Source: Burkholderia sp. OK233
GTDB lineage: Bacteria; Pseudomonadota; Gammaproteobacteria; Burkholderiales; Burkholderiaceae
Assembly: GCF_900230185.1 (NCBI RefSeq)
Contig: NZ_OCSR01000001.1
Span: forward strand, 3,472,001 to 3,536,000
DNA length: 64,000 bases
Direction: 5' to 3'
Under the pieces are notes generated by a model. The model was not told the origin of the DNA. It worked only from the letters and a program-made list of their open reading frames with translations, and searched no databases. Of this stretch, positions 29,617-38,322 are shown one piece after another; the first letter of the stretch is position 1; each line of letters begins with the position of its first letter. The translations under genes and the position numbers were made by a program.

Positions 29617-30520
29617 CAAGAGCCTTTCTGATCTGATCTTCCACGTTGTGGGGCGCCAAGCCGTGACTTTCCATCAGAAACGGGTAGTTTCCGCACAACG
29701 TACTGAACTGATCCTTAATACCCACACGCACAAATGTCCCGACAAACTTACCCATCAGTGTTTCGGCAACCACGCCACCCAATCCTCCGTAAATCGAATG
29801 CTCTTCGAAAGTAACGATTGCTTCGCGCCCCGCAGCTAACTTATGCAGGGATAAGGCAGGGAAGGGTTTCAGGCAAGGTACCGACACAACGTCTGCGTTA
29901 CCGATTGCCGTTGCTGCCTTTTGAGCCAGCTTGACGCCAGACCCAGTGCCGACGAATAGATAGGGGGCTCCGGTATTCGTTATCGGGATCAGGTCGCCGC
30001 CTGTCCAATTGGTGAGGGCGCCGTCGTGTACGTCGCCCAGATCAGCCTTACCCATTCGGAGATAGGCAGGACGATGCTCACTTACGATATGTTCTACGCA
30101 AGCGGTAAGTTCGAATCGATCACTGGGCGAATAGATCGAAACTTGCGGGATCGCGCGCAGTGCAGCGATGTCCTCGGTACTTTGATGGCTCGTGCCTAGC
30201 TGAGCGTAGACCACGCCTGCGCCGTCACCAATGAAGGTGACTGGCAACTCCTCATAACACACGTCTATTTTGATCTGTTCGAGTACACGGATCGGAACGA
30301 ATGCCGCAAGACCATAGACGATTGGGTGAAAGCCGGCCTTCGCAAGCCCGGCCGCAACTCCGACCATGTTTTGCTCCGCGATGCCGCAATTTAGATACTG
30401 ATCTGGGCACGCTTTCCGGAACGCATCAAAGAGGGCATAACCGTGGTCGCCGGTCAGCAGGAGTACCTTCGGATCCCTTCTCGCGGCGGCGACTAAAGCA
30501 TTCGAAAATGCGTCTCTCAT
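29594..30520 (-). CDS. transketolase-like C-terminal subunit
   Basis: A 308-residue protein with the pyrimidine-binding and C-terminal domains of transketolase. LNCGIAEQNMVGVAAGLA contains the conserved Glu that activates thiamine diphosphate. GTSHQSTEDIAALRAIP and the late FEEHSIYGGLGGVVAE follow. It pairs with the N-terminal subunit encoded 4 bp upstream. Split transketolases are usual in archaea and in sugar-modification clusters. Its place among CDP-dideoxyhexose genes points to a two-carbon transfer onto a nucleotide sugar rather than pentose metabolism. Confidence 0.88.
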   Translation of the reverse strand: MRDAFSNALVAAARRDPKVLLLTGDHGYALFDAFRKACPDQYLNCGIAEQNMVGVAAGLAKAGFHPIVYGLAAFVPIRVLEQIKIDVCYEELPVTFIGDGAGVVYAQLGTSHQSTEDIAALRAIPQVSIYSPSDRFELTACVEHIVSEHRPAYLRMGKADLGDVHDGALTNWTGGDLIPITNTGAPYLFVGTGSGVKLAQKAATAIGNADVVSVPCLKPFPALSLHKLAAGREAIVTFEEHSIYGGLGGVVAETLMGKFVGTFVRVGIKDQFSTLCGNYPFLMESHGLAPHNVEDQIRKALDASAQYQ

Positions 30521-31323
30521 GCTTGGCCTCCAAGTTCCGCAGCCGCAGCTTCGTAGGTCTGCGAGTTAAGTCGTGTGTAATGCCATATGTTCTCATGCTC
30601 CATGAACGACACGCCTTTCCCTTTTACCGTTTTGGCAATCAGAGCCTTCGGCCGACCATCCTTGCGATTTCTTAACTCCTGATATGCCCGGTCGATCGCG
30701 GACTCGTCGTGGCCGTCAATGGTTACAGCATCAAAATCGAACGCATTGAACTTTGCCTGAATGTCGCCCAGTCCGATAATTTCGTCGGTTGGTCCCATGG
30801 CTTGAAAGCCGTTCACGTCGATGATGACGACGAGATTGTCGAGCTTAAACTGCGCGGCGAAGAGTGCGGCCTCCCAGATGGGCCCTTCGTTCAGCTCGCC
30901 GTCGCCTACAAGTGCGTAGCACATCTGACCGGTCTTATTCATTTTGGCAGCTAGTGCGAGGCCGACGCCCACGGACAATCCATGACCGAGCGAACCCGCA
31001 GTGACTTCGACACCGGGTACATGTGCGTCGGCCAAACCTTTGAGCTTCGTGCCGTTTCTGAAGTAATGAGCGATATCGTCATCCCGCAGCCAGCCGATCT
31101 GATGCAAACATGCGTATTGCGCCATTACGCCATGACCTTTGCTGAGCACCATGTAGTCTCGTCGAGCGCTGTGTGGATCGTTTTCATCGAAGTGCAAATG
31201 ATTGCGATAGAGTACCGCCATGAGTTCTACGATCGAAAAAGCGCAACCAATATGAACCGTAGAGCCAGCAAATGCCATATCGAGAATGGTCTTGCGGAGT
31301 CGAACTGCGTCGAATTTTTTCAT
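30517..31323 (-). CDS. transketolase-like N-terminal subunit
   Basis: A 268-residue thiamine-diphosphate domain. SKGHGVMAQYACLHQIG, the LGHGLSVGVGLALAAK segment and the GDGELNEGPIWEAALFAAQF...N motif bind the cofactor. VKGKGVSFMEHENIWHY ends the domain. ATG at 31323 overlaps the SDR stop (ATGA), and the stop overlaps the C-subunit start. Both halves are open with their key residues present, so the pair should be an active heterotetramer. Confidence 0.9.
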   Translation of the reverse strand: MKKFDAVRLRKTILDMAFAGSTVHIGCAFSIVELMAVLYRNHLHFDENDPHSARRDYMVLSKGHGVMAQYACLHQIGWLRDDDIAHYFRNGTKLKGLADAHVPGVEVTAGSLGHGLSVGVGLALAAKMNKTGQMCYALVGDGELNEGPIWEAALFAAQFKLDNLVVIIDVNGFQAMGPTDEIIGLGDIQAKFNAFDFDAVTIDGHDESAIDRAYQELRNRKDGRPKALIAKTVKGKGVSFMEHENIWHYTRLNSQTYEAAAAELGGQA

Positions 31324-32366
31324 GCTGTGACCGCCATACGGTTCCAGTTTATCGTCTTGGCCAGAGCCAGTTCTATAGGAGTAAATTCCTCGACATTGAG
31401 CGTTTTCCGTGCCTTTGCCGTATCGGGTACATATCGCGGTGCCGGACCGGCCTTGGGTGGAAGGCCGGGTACTGCAGGAACCGCGGAACCGCACAGGGAT
31501 TCAATAGCGCGGGCGAGTTCTATAATCGAAATTTCGCGCTCGGAGCCGACGTTGTATGCGTTCCCGTGCTCACCGGCTAGGAGCACGTGCAATAGCCAGA
31601 TGCAGGCGTCAGCCATGTAGAGATAACTGCGTAGTGGCCGTCCATCGCCTTCAATGGAAATCGGTCGTCCCGCCAGAGCATCGCGAATGAAGTTGCCTGC
31701 GGCGAACGGCCCGTCAAGGGGAATAGCCGGACCCACCAGAGCAAAAATACGGGCAATCGATACACGCAGATCGCTGTGCAGCGCGTAAGCCGATGCGAGC
31801 CATTCGGCTGCGCGTTTGCTCTGGCCGTATGCGGTAGCCGCATCGAGCGTGTCGGGTGCGCCTGAAAAGGTCTCTGGTGTCCGAGCAAGTGTCGCCGGCT
31901 GTGCGCCGTATACCGCGCCGCTCGAAGTCAAAAGAAAGCGTGATGCGCCGTTCGCCTGAGCAAAATCAAGGACTCGTCGTGTGCCGAGCACGCCGGTGTC
32001 GAAGACGCGCAACGTATCACCGGCTTTCGTCGAGTCCGCAACGTCGGTTGCGGCGTGGATGCACACATCAATCGTTCCGATATTGGCTTCGAAATTCGTG
32101 ACGTCGCCCTTGATCAACGCTATGCCGGCCGCATTGAATAGATGTGGCGCTTGACCGATGGCCCTGTCAGGATCGCGACTCAAAGCAACGATCTCAATGC
32201 GGCTGCCTGTGACAACGTTGGCGTGCTGGACAACTTCAAGCAGCCATGAACCGATGAAACCAGTCCCTCCAGTGATGAAAAGCCGCGCCCGGTCAAAAGC
32301 GGACCAGACGTTGGCCGTTCGCTCGATGACAAAGTCTAAGTCCTCCCGCGGAAGCGGCTTTCGCAT
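31320..32366 (-). CDS. NAD-dependent sugar epimerase/reductase (SDR)
   Basis: A 348-residue extended SDR. LFITGGTGFIGSWLLE binds NAD(P), SSGAVYGAQ supplies the active Ser and AYGQSKRAAEW the Y-x3-K pair. SYLYMADACIWLLHVLLAG is usual for nucleotide-sugar epimerases and reductases of O-antigen loci. Between rfbH and the transketolase pair, it most likely reduces or epimerises a CDP-4-keto-3,6-dideoxy or branched intermediate, comparable in position to the reductase step of yersiniose synthesis. Substrate inferred. Confidence 0.8.
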   Translation of the reverse strand: MRKPLPREDLDFVIERTANVWSAFDRARLFITGGTGFIGSWLLEVVQHANVVTGSRIEIVALSRDPDRAIGQAPHLFNAAGIALIKGDVTNFEANIGTIDVCIHAATDVADSTKAGDTLRVFDTGVLGTRRVLDFAQANGASRFLLTSSGAVYGAQPATLARTPETFSGAPDTLDAATAYGQSKRAAEWLASAYALHSDLRVSIARIFALVGPAIPLDGPFAAGNFIRDALAGRPISIEGDGRPLRSYLYMADACIWLLHVLLAGEHGNAYNVGSEREISIIELARAIESLCGSAVPAVPGLPPKAGPAPRYVPDTAKARKTLNVEEFTPIELALAKTINWNRMAVTA

Positions 32367-32375
32367 AGTTCGCTC

Positions 32376-33689
32376 TTAGAAATTGACGCCAAGGAACGTT
32401 TCGAGCTTTTCGACGACAAAGTCGAGCATTTCGCGGCTGAGACCCGGATACACGCCAACCCAAAACGTTTGGTTCATGACGATATCAGTGTTCTTCAATT
32501 CGCCACTTACGCGGTATTCACGACCAATCATATATGGCTGCCGCGTAAGATTTCCGGCGAATAGCAAACGCGTACCGATCTTGTTTTGATCGAGGTAGGC
32601 AAGCAAGTCGACCCGGCGAAATTCCGCTTCCGGCTTCAGAGTAATCGGAAAGCCGAACCATGACGGATCTGAATTTGGAGTTGCGTTTGGCAAGATCAGG
32701 AATTCCTTGCAGCTTTGCAAGCGATCGTGCAGATATGCGAAGTTGTCACGCCGTGCTTGGACAAAACCTTCAAGTCGATCCATTTGCGCAAGCGCACACG
32801 CTGCCTGCATATCGGTGATTTTCAGGTTGTAACCCAAGTGTGAGTAGGTGTATTTGTGGTCGTACCCTTCTGGCAGATTGCCTAGTTTCCAGCAGAATCG
32901 CTTACCGCAGGTGTTGTCCTTGCCCGGTGCACAGTAGCAATCGCGGCCCCAGTCTCGAAACGACTCGGCGATCAGCTTCAAATCCGGGTTGTTGGTGAAT
33001 ACGGCGCCCCCTTCGCCCATCGTTATGTGGTGCGCCGGGTAGAAGCTAAGAGTTCCGATATCGCCGAAAGTACCGACCAACTGGCCGTTATAAGTTGCGC
33101 CGAGGGCGTCGCAACAATCTTCGATTAGCCAAAGATTGTGCTTTTTGCACAATGCCGTAATAACCTCGAGGTTGTACGGATTACCGAGCGTATGCGCGAG
33201 CATGATCGCCTTCGTCTTCGGCGAAATCGCAGCTTCGATTTGGCTTGCGTCAATGTTGTATGTACCTAGCTCCACATCCACAAAGACAGGTACTGCGCCG
33301 AACTGCAGAATAGGGTTTACAGTGGTGGGGAAGCCGGCGGCAACGCCGATTACCTCGTCACCGGGTCGGATTGCACGATCTCCGAGTTTGGGCGACGTAA
33401 GTGTGGAAAATGCGACGAGATTGGCTGACGAACCAGAGTTCACGGTAATCAGATATTTGACGCCTAGAAAAGCTGCCAGCTTCTTTTCGAACTCATCGTT
33501 GAAGCGACCCGTCGTCAGCCAGCCGTCGAGCGATGCCTCGACCATCAGTTCCATTTCTCGGGCGCCAATTACCTTGCCGGAAGGCGGGATCGCGGTTTGA
33601 CCGGGCTCGAACGCCGGCCGTTGAGTTGCCAAGGTGCCATATTGCTGCACGAGTTGGATAATTTGTTCACGGAGTTGATCTTTGTTCAT
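32376..33689 (-). CDS. rfbH: CDP-4-keto-6-deoxy-D-glucose 3-dehydrase (E1)
   Basis: A 437-residue PLP/iron-sulfur dehydrase. Unlike aminotransferases of this fold it has His instead of Lys at the PLP site ([14 protein letters not shown]). Cys-rich [17 protein letters not shown] holds the [2Fe-2S] cluster. Both are diagnostic for E1/RfbH, which removes the C3 hydroxyl to give CDP-4-keto-3,6-dideoxyglucose. It needs an electron-donating reductase (E3), for which I see no gene in the window. It follows rfbG by 12 bp. Confidence 0.96.
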   Translation of the reverse strand: MNKDQLREQIIQLVQQYGTLATQRPAFEPGQTAIPPSGKVIGAREMELMVEASLDGWLTTGRFNDEFEKKLAAFLGVKYLITVNSGSSANLVAFSTLTSPKLGDRAIRPGDEVIGVAAGFPTTVNPILQFGAVPVFVDVELGTYNIDASQIEAAISPKTKAIMLAHTLGNPYNLEVITALCKKHNLWLIEDCCDALGATYNGQLVGTFGDIGTLSFYPAHHITMGEGGAVFTNNPDLKLIAESFRDWGRDCYCAPGKDNTCGKRFCWKLGNLPEGYDHKYTYSHLGYNLKITDMQAACALAQMDRLEGFVQARRDNFAYLHDRLQSCKEFLILPNATPNSDPSWFGFPITLKPEAEFRRVDLLAYLDQNKIGTRLLFAGNLTRQPYMIGREYRVSGELKNTDIVMNQTFWVGVYPGLSREMLDFVVEKLETFLGVNF

Positions 33690-33701
33690 GAGGGGATAGC
33701 T

Positions 33702-34772
33702 TTAAGATTGAGTGTATTCGTTGATTTGAGCGAGCGTAACGGCTCTCATATCCTCGTGACGACCAGCCGCCTTGTACCACGCCACGATATTGTCGAGGGT
33801 ATGGCCGAGATCCCAGCGTGGCCGCCAGCCAAGGCGGGCATGCGCCTTCGAACACTCCAGTTTCAGGAACGTTGCCTCGTGCGGATGATCGCCCCCGTCG
33901 AGTGCCCAACGTGCGTTATCACCCCACTGCGACGTAAGTCGCTCAACGATCGCTTGCACCGGCTGAGCGTCAGAGTCATTCGGTCCGAAGTTCCATGCCT
34001 CGGCATAGCGAGTTCCCTCGGTGAACAACTTTTCTGCCAGGACAAGATAACCACTTAGCGGTTCAAGCACATGTTGCCATGGACGAATCGCATGTGGATT
34101 GCGGATGTTGACTATTTCGCCATTGGTGATAGCACGAATGATGTCAGGAATGAGTCTGTCTACGGCCCAGTCGCCACCACCGATGACGTTGCCGGCGCGA
34201 GCGCTTGCCACCGCGACTCCGTGTTCAGAGTACGTCGTCGGATTAAAAAAGGAGTTTCGGTATGCCGCGGTGACGAGTTCAGCGCAGCCCTTGCTGCTGC
34301 TGTACGGGTCATAGCCACCCATTGCTTCGTTTTCGCGATAACCCCACTCCCACTCGCGGTTCTCGTAACACTTATCCGTGGTGACTATCACGACAGACCG
34401 TACCCCCGGGACTTGTCGGATTGCGTCAAGCAAGTGGACCGTGCCAAGCACGTTCGTCTCGTACGTTTCCACGGGGGTTACGTATGATTCCCGCACAAGC
34501 GGTTGCGCGGCCATATGAATGACGATTTCGGGCTTTGCGGCCTTAACCGCGTTGAGTAGTTGTTCTCGGTTGCGGATGTCGCCTATGACCGAATCGACAC
34601 CGTCGCTAACTCGCGCGAGCGAAAACAGATTGGGGCTGGTTTCAGGCGCAAGCGAGTAGCCCGTCACCTTTGCGCCGAGTGCATGTAGCCACAGCGTTGT
34701 CCAACTGCCCTTAAAGCCGGTGTGGCCGGTAAGGAAGATCTTCTTCCCCTGCCAGAATGAACCGCCCGTCAT
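33702..34772 (-). CDS. rfbG: CDP-glucose 4,6-dehydratase
   Basis: A 356-residue SDR. KIFLTGHTGFKGSWTTLWL is the characteristic RfbG cofactor motif. VTTDKCYENREWEWGYRE and YDPYSSSKGCAELV (Y-x3-K) follow, with RAGNVIGGGDWAVDRLIPD. It converts CDP-glucose to CDP-4-keto-6-deoxyglucose. ATG at 34772 overlaps the rfbF stop by one base. Confidence 0.96.
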   Translation of the reverse strand: MTGGSFWQGKKIFLTGHTGFKGSWTTLWLHALGAKVTGYSLAPETSPNLFSLARVSDGVDSVIGDIRNREQLLNAVKAAKPEIVIHMAAQPLVRESYVTPVETYETNVLGTVHLLDAIRQVPGVRSVVIVTTDKCYENREWEWGYRENEAMGGYDPYSSSKGCAELVTAAYRNSFFNPTTYSEHGVAVASARAGNVIGGGDWAVDRLIPDIIRAITNGEIVNIRNPHAIRPWQHVLEPLSGYLVLAEKLFTEGTRYAEAWNFGPNDSDAQPVQAIVERLTSQWGDNARWALDGGDHPHEATFLKLECSKAHARLGWRPRWDLGHTLDNIVAWYKAAGRHEDMRAVTLAQINEYTQS

Positions 34773-35542
34773 CACCACACCTTCCACGGCGCGTTGCCGG
34801 TTTGCCAGAGTTCTTCCAGATATGTCTTGTCCCGCAACGTATCCATGGGCTGCCAAAAACCCTCGTGACGAAATGCGGCAAGTTGCTGCGCCTCCGCGAG
34901 TCGCTCAAGCGGCTCGCGTTCCCAGACCGTCTGATCGCCTTCGATCAAATCAAGCACCTTTGTTGAGAGTACAAAAAAGCCGCCGTTAATCATTCCACCG
35001 TCGCCCTTTGGCTTCTCTTTGAACGACGCAACGAGATTGCCCTCAATGTCTAATGCGCCAAAGCGCCCGGGCGGGTATGTCGCAGTCAATGTCGCCAGCT
35101 GACCGTGCGATCGATGGAAATCAATGAGACTTGTGACGTCGACGTCGCTGACGCCATCGCCATACGTCATACAAAATGCGTCTTCGTCCGCAAGGTAGTT
35201 CCGAATACGCCCCAATCTACCGCCCGTCATCGTCGTTTCGCCAGTGTCGACTAGCGTAACCTTCCAATGCTCACCGTATTGCTGGTGGGTCTCCATCCGG
35301 TTTTGCCGGATGTCGAAGGTAACGTCTGACATATGAAGGAAATAGTTTGCGAAATATTCCTTTATTATGTAGCCCTTGTAGCCACAGCAAACGATAAAAT
35401 CATTTATGCCATGGTGAGAATATATTTTCATAATATGCCACAAAAGTGGCTTGCCCCCGACCTCGACCATTGGCTTGGGGCGTACGTTGGTTTCTTCGCT
35501 AATCCGCGTGCCGAGTCCGCCGGCCAGTATCACTGCTTTCAT
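34772..35542 (-). CDS. rfbF: glucose-1-phosphate cytidylyltransferase
   Basis: A 256-residue nucleotidyltransferase with [18 protein letters not shown] and [18 protein letters not shown], the hallmarks of RfbF, then [11 protein letters not shown] and INGGFFVL. It makes CDP-glucose from CTP and glucose-1-phosphate, the entry to CDP-3,6-dideoxyhexoses. It overlaps the upstream membrane gene by ATGA. Confidence 0.97.
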   Translation of the reverse strand: MKAVILAGGLGTRISEETNVRPKPMVEVGGKPLLWHIMKIYSHHGINDFIVCCGYKGYIIKEYFANYFLHMSDVTFDIRQNRMETHQQYGEHWKVTLVDTGETTMTGGRLGRIRNYLADEDAFCMTYGDGVSDVDVTSLIDFHRSHGQLATLTATYPPGRFGALDIEGNLVASFKEKPKGDGGMINGGFFVLSTKVLDLIEGDQTVWEREPLERLAEAQQLAAFRHEGFWQPMDTLRDKTYLEELWQTGNAPWKVW

Positions 35543-36975
35543 TTCGATACACCCATATTGATGCTTGACGCGTTATGGAATTTTTTCATTTCTTGCTCGT
35601 CCTCGTGGCCACGATCGCAGATGCCTGCTACAGCCAATATGGACGCGACAACGCAGCCGCACACGGACCAAAAATTGTATCGGAGGTCTGCTGCTGGTGT
35701 AATGAAATACATCGGCATTAGGTATAAGTAGGCGCTGGAAATGGCCGTGAGCGCCTCGAGACGATAGCTACCGGCCTTTACCAGAAAGAGTGCGACCACT
35801 AAAATCAAAGATGCCGAGTAATAGATCCATGGGCGGCAAAAATTGGTACTCCCCGACTTCCACATGTATTCGGTAACGTGGCTTTTAAATGCCGTGGGAG
35901 TAAACGTGACGCCAAGATCGTTTGCGTCTACGCTGGGATGTGTCACGTAGAACACATCATGGCTGTGAAGGGAGATATATTCTCTAAATACAGCCGTGCG
36001 ATGCCGTAAATAGGCTAATGGGTTCGACTTGATGGCGGAGAGCCAACGCGATGCGACATGATCCGGGTTGGGTGCCACTAGGTGTTCACGGTCATTATTC
36101 GCTGTGATATTGAGGTGCCGAGGATCGTAAATGCTCTTCAAATAATCGACCGGAACCGAGTTGCCGTTGATGTCCGGAACAATGGATTTATTTGCGAAAA
36201 CAGAAATTCCAATTAGGTCATATTTCATGATGCTGTCGGAATTGGTGTTTCTTGCCAGTCTCTCAAAGCTCGGAAGTCGATAATTGTTCATCACCCACAC
36301 GACAGCACAAAGTGCCAGAGTCAGCATGGCGCCGGACAGAATCCTTTTAATTGTCTGCCTCGCGCTGCTGGATGTGCCTAACAGTTTCCAGAGCGCGTAC
36401 ATGACAAGTGGGAAGGCTCCACTGGCCGCGTTAAATCGATATGCCATGCCGCACCACACCAAAAACAAGGCCAAAGCGACAAGCGTGCGTTTCCGATTGC
36501 CGGTCGATTCGGCCGTGACAGAGGCGAGCAGGGCAAGTGCTCCCATGTAACAGGCGCCCACGGCAACATCTTTCCATACAACCAGCATCGGCCCGAGTAT
36601 TGGCGGCAGTGCTGTAAAAGCTGCCACGCAGAGCAGTTTTACACCCATTGGCATGCGTGTACGCCCCACCATATATGCAAATGAGAACTCCAATATTCCA
36701 TTTTGTACGATTTGCATTAATGTCGGGCCAGGCGCGATCCAGTCGAATATGCGCCATACGTAGCTTCCAAAGGGCGGATATTGGGACCCATCGACGATCG
36801 TTCGCGCCTGAGCGAGTTCTTGGATGGAATCGTACGACAAGAACCCCGGGTACGACGCCAGACTAACGAACGCGGTCGCGACAAGGGCAGCGATCCACAT
36901 CGGAACCATTGACCGAAATGCAGCATGCCCCGCAATGCGGGATGTAGTAATCGCCATGGGCCGGAGTTCCGCCAT
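35539..36975 (-). CDS. polytopic membrane protein, GT-C-like
   Basis: A 478-residue protein with roughly ten hydrophobic segments. It has a large loop near residues 220-350 and a polar C-terminal tail. The first loop contains acidic residues and aromatic YPPFGSYVW after LSYDSIQE, which resembles polyprenyl-dependent GT-C transferases. As first gene of an operon that also encodes GtrA and a GtrB-like enzyme, it is the best candidate for the transferase that moves the lipid-linked sugar to the polysaccharide on the periplasmic side. Family not firmly recognised. Confidence 0.65.
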   Translation of the reverse strand: MAELRPMAITTSRIAGHAAFRSMVPMWIAALVATAFVSLASYPGFLSYDSIQELAQARTIVDGSQYPPFGSYVWRIFDWIAPGPTLMQIVQNGILEFSFAYMVGRTRMPMGVKLLCVAAFTALPPILGPMLVVWKDVAVGACYMGALALLASVTAESTGNRKRTLVALALFLVWCGMAYRFNAASGAFPLVMYALWKLLGTSSSARQTIKRILSGAMLTLALCAVVWVMNNYRLPSFERLARNTNSDSIMKYDLIGISVFANKSIVPDINGNSVPVDYLKSIYDPRHLNITANNDREHLVAPNPDHVASRWLSAIKSNPLAYLRHRTAVFREYISLHSHDVFYVTHPSVDANDLGVTFTPTAFKSHVTEYMWKSGSTNFCRPWIYYSASLILVVALFLVKAGSYRLEALTAISSAYLYLMPMYFITPAADLRYNFWSVCGCVVASILAVAGICDRGHEDEQEMKKFHNASSINMGVSK

Positions 36976-38322
36976 ATTGTCCTCAAATCATTGTTCAGAT
37001 GCTCGATGCGAGCGGGCAGCATTGTACATAACAGCCAGCGACGGATTCGGGCCTCGACCTGACGTCATGGTGCATTGCGCAGCCGAGGGAGCATGCAGTC
37101 GAGAGATGACGCGGCTATAAGCGACGAGCTCGACAAGAATTGTTGCATGGCATCGGCATTTTGCCCACGCTTTTGATCTCACGCGGCATGGAGACTATTG
37201 GCGCGTGCGCCTGCGGGGCTGTTCGGTCAAACTTACTGCACAGTCGACGCTACTACTTCACTTACCTTGCTGGCGCTCAGCTAAAAGCAAATTCGGCGGC
37301 GCAACCGAGTTGCATGGGAAAGGGGGCTCAATGAAGCGTGTCGCAAATCGACGCCCACGCCAAGATAGGCATGTGCTGAACGTCGCAAAGCGTGTGGCGA
37401 GCATCAAATTCGTGTTGCATCGTGATAGCCAACGCGATGATCGCCATGGCGGTGCTTTTGATGGCTTGTGCGGGTTGATCGCTGCGCGCAGAGCAATCTT
37501 GACGTTGGTCCAGACTTCAACGTTTATAGAGCTTCCTTCTCCGAAATCGACGGCGCGATTTTCGTGCCCTAGTGTCTGAGAGGGTGTTGAGCACCTAGGC
37601 TCGCAGCCGATTCATACCAGTTCACCATCCGTTGCCACTTGGGCACGCCGACTGCTGGATGTAGCGATTTGGTCACGCCGTTGGTTAAGCGGAATGAACA
37701 CAAAGAGTGCGCGACATGGCTATATGATCAATCGCGGCGTGTAGAATCGCACGTTTAGCGGGAGGCGGTGAGCGCGTAACAAGGCAGCGGCGATTTGTGC
37801 ACCACCGACGGCCTGGGCGGTATGTCATCGCGATGTGGCAGTCGTGGCCGCCTTTGGTTCTAGTCTGGGATCTATCTGTCACAGCAGCCTCGCGCGGCGT
37901 GCTTGGCGGCTGCACACGATCATGCATCGCGCGAGTCATATGCTGTGCCATTTGACTGGCAGTTCCGCCGATACTGCATGCATTGATGACCGGCGGGATG
38001 GCGAAGCTTGGTTCAACGTTTTGACCTGTGCGCAAATTGCTCCCTACATCGCGCGGGCGACCCAAGTCTTGTCATCAGCACTTTCGGACTCTACAACCGA
38101 ACCGTAGCGCTCTAGGTGGACGAGATGGATGATTCCCGGCGCGTTTATGAGGGGGGCTGGGTTGCATGACCCATGTTAGGGCGTTACGGTTGGCGCGATT
38201 TCCCTGTGCGTCGATATATCGCGCTATGGATTCGGAATTCAGGCTTTTGCGTATGACGAACAACTGGGCTGCCGCCCCGGGGCGCCCGTTTTTTCGACAT
38301 TCGCTACATTTCTAGACCACGT
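36976..38322. other. 1.35-kb gene-free region between divergent operons
   Basis: The region separates the minus-strand CDP-sugar operon from the plus-strand glycosyltransferase operon. Only short frames are present, none recognised and none with good translation signals. It must hold the promoters of both operons, and a strong terminator-like hairpin lies at 38266-38294. Some minus-strand frames around 37340-37690 look weakly coding-like and could be decayed genes. Confidence 0.55.
38266..38294 (+). terminator. terminator-like hairpin in the leader of the 38323 gene
   Basis: GGGC-T-GCC pairs with GGC-GCCC around a 7-base loop, followed by G and six T residues, 28 bp before the ATG. It could attenuate transcription of the glycosyltransferase operon or end an upstream transcript. 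Confidence 0.5.

Noticed and set aside
37685..38107. Two overlapping small ORFs (126 and 90 codons) in the 1.35-kb gap.
   Set aside because: They lie on opposite strands over the same bases, lack translation signals and show no recognisable protein.
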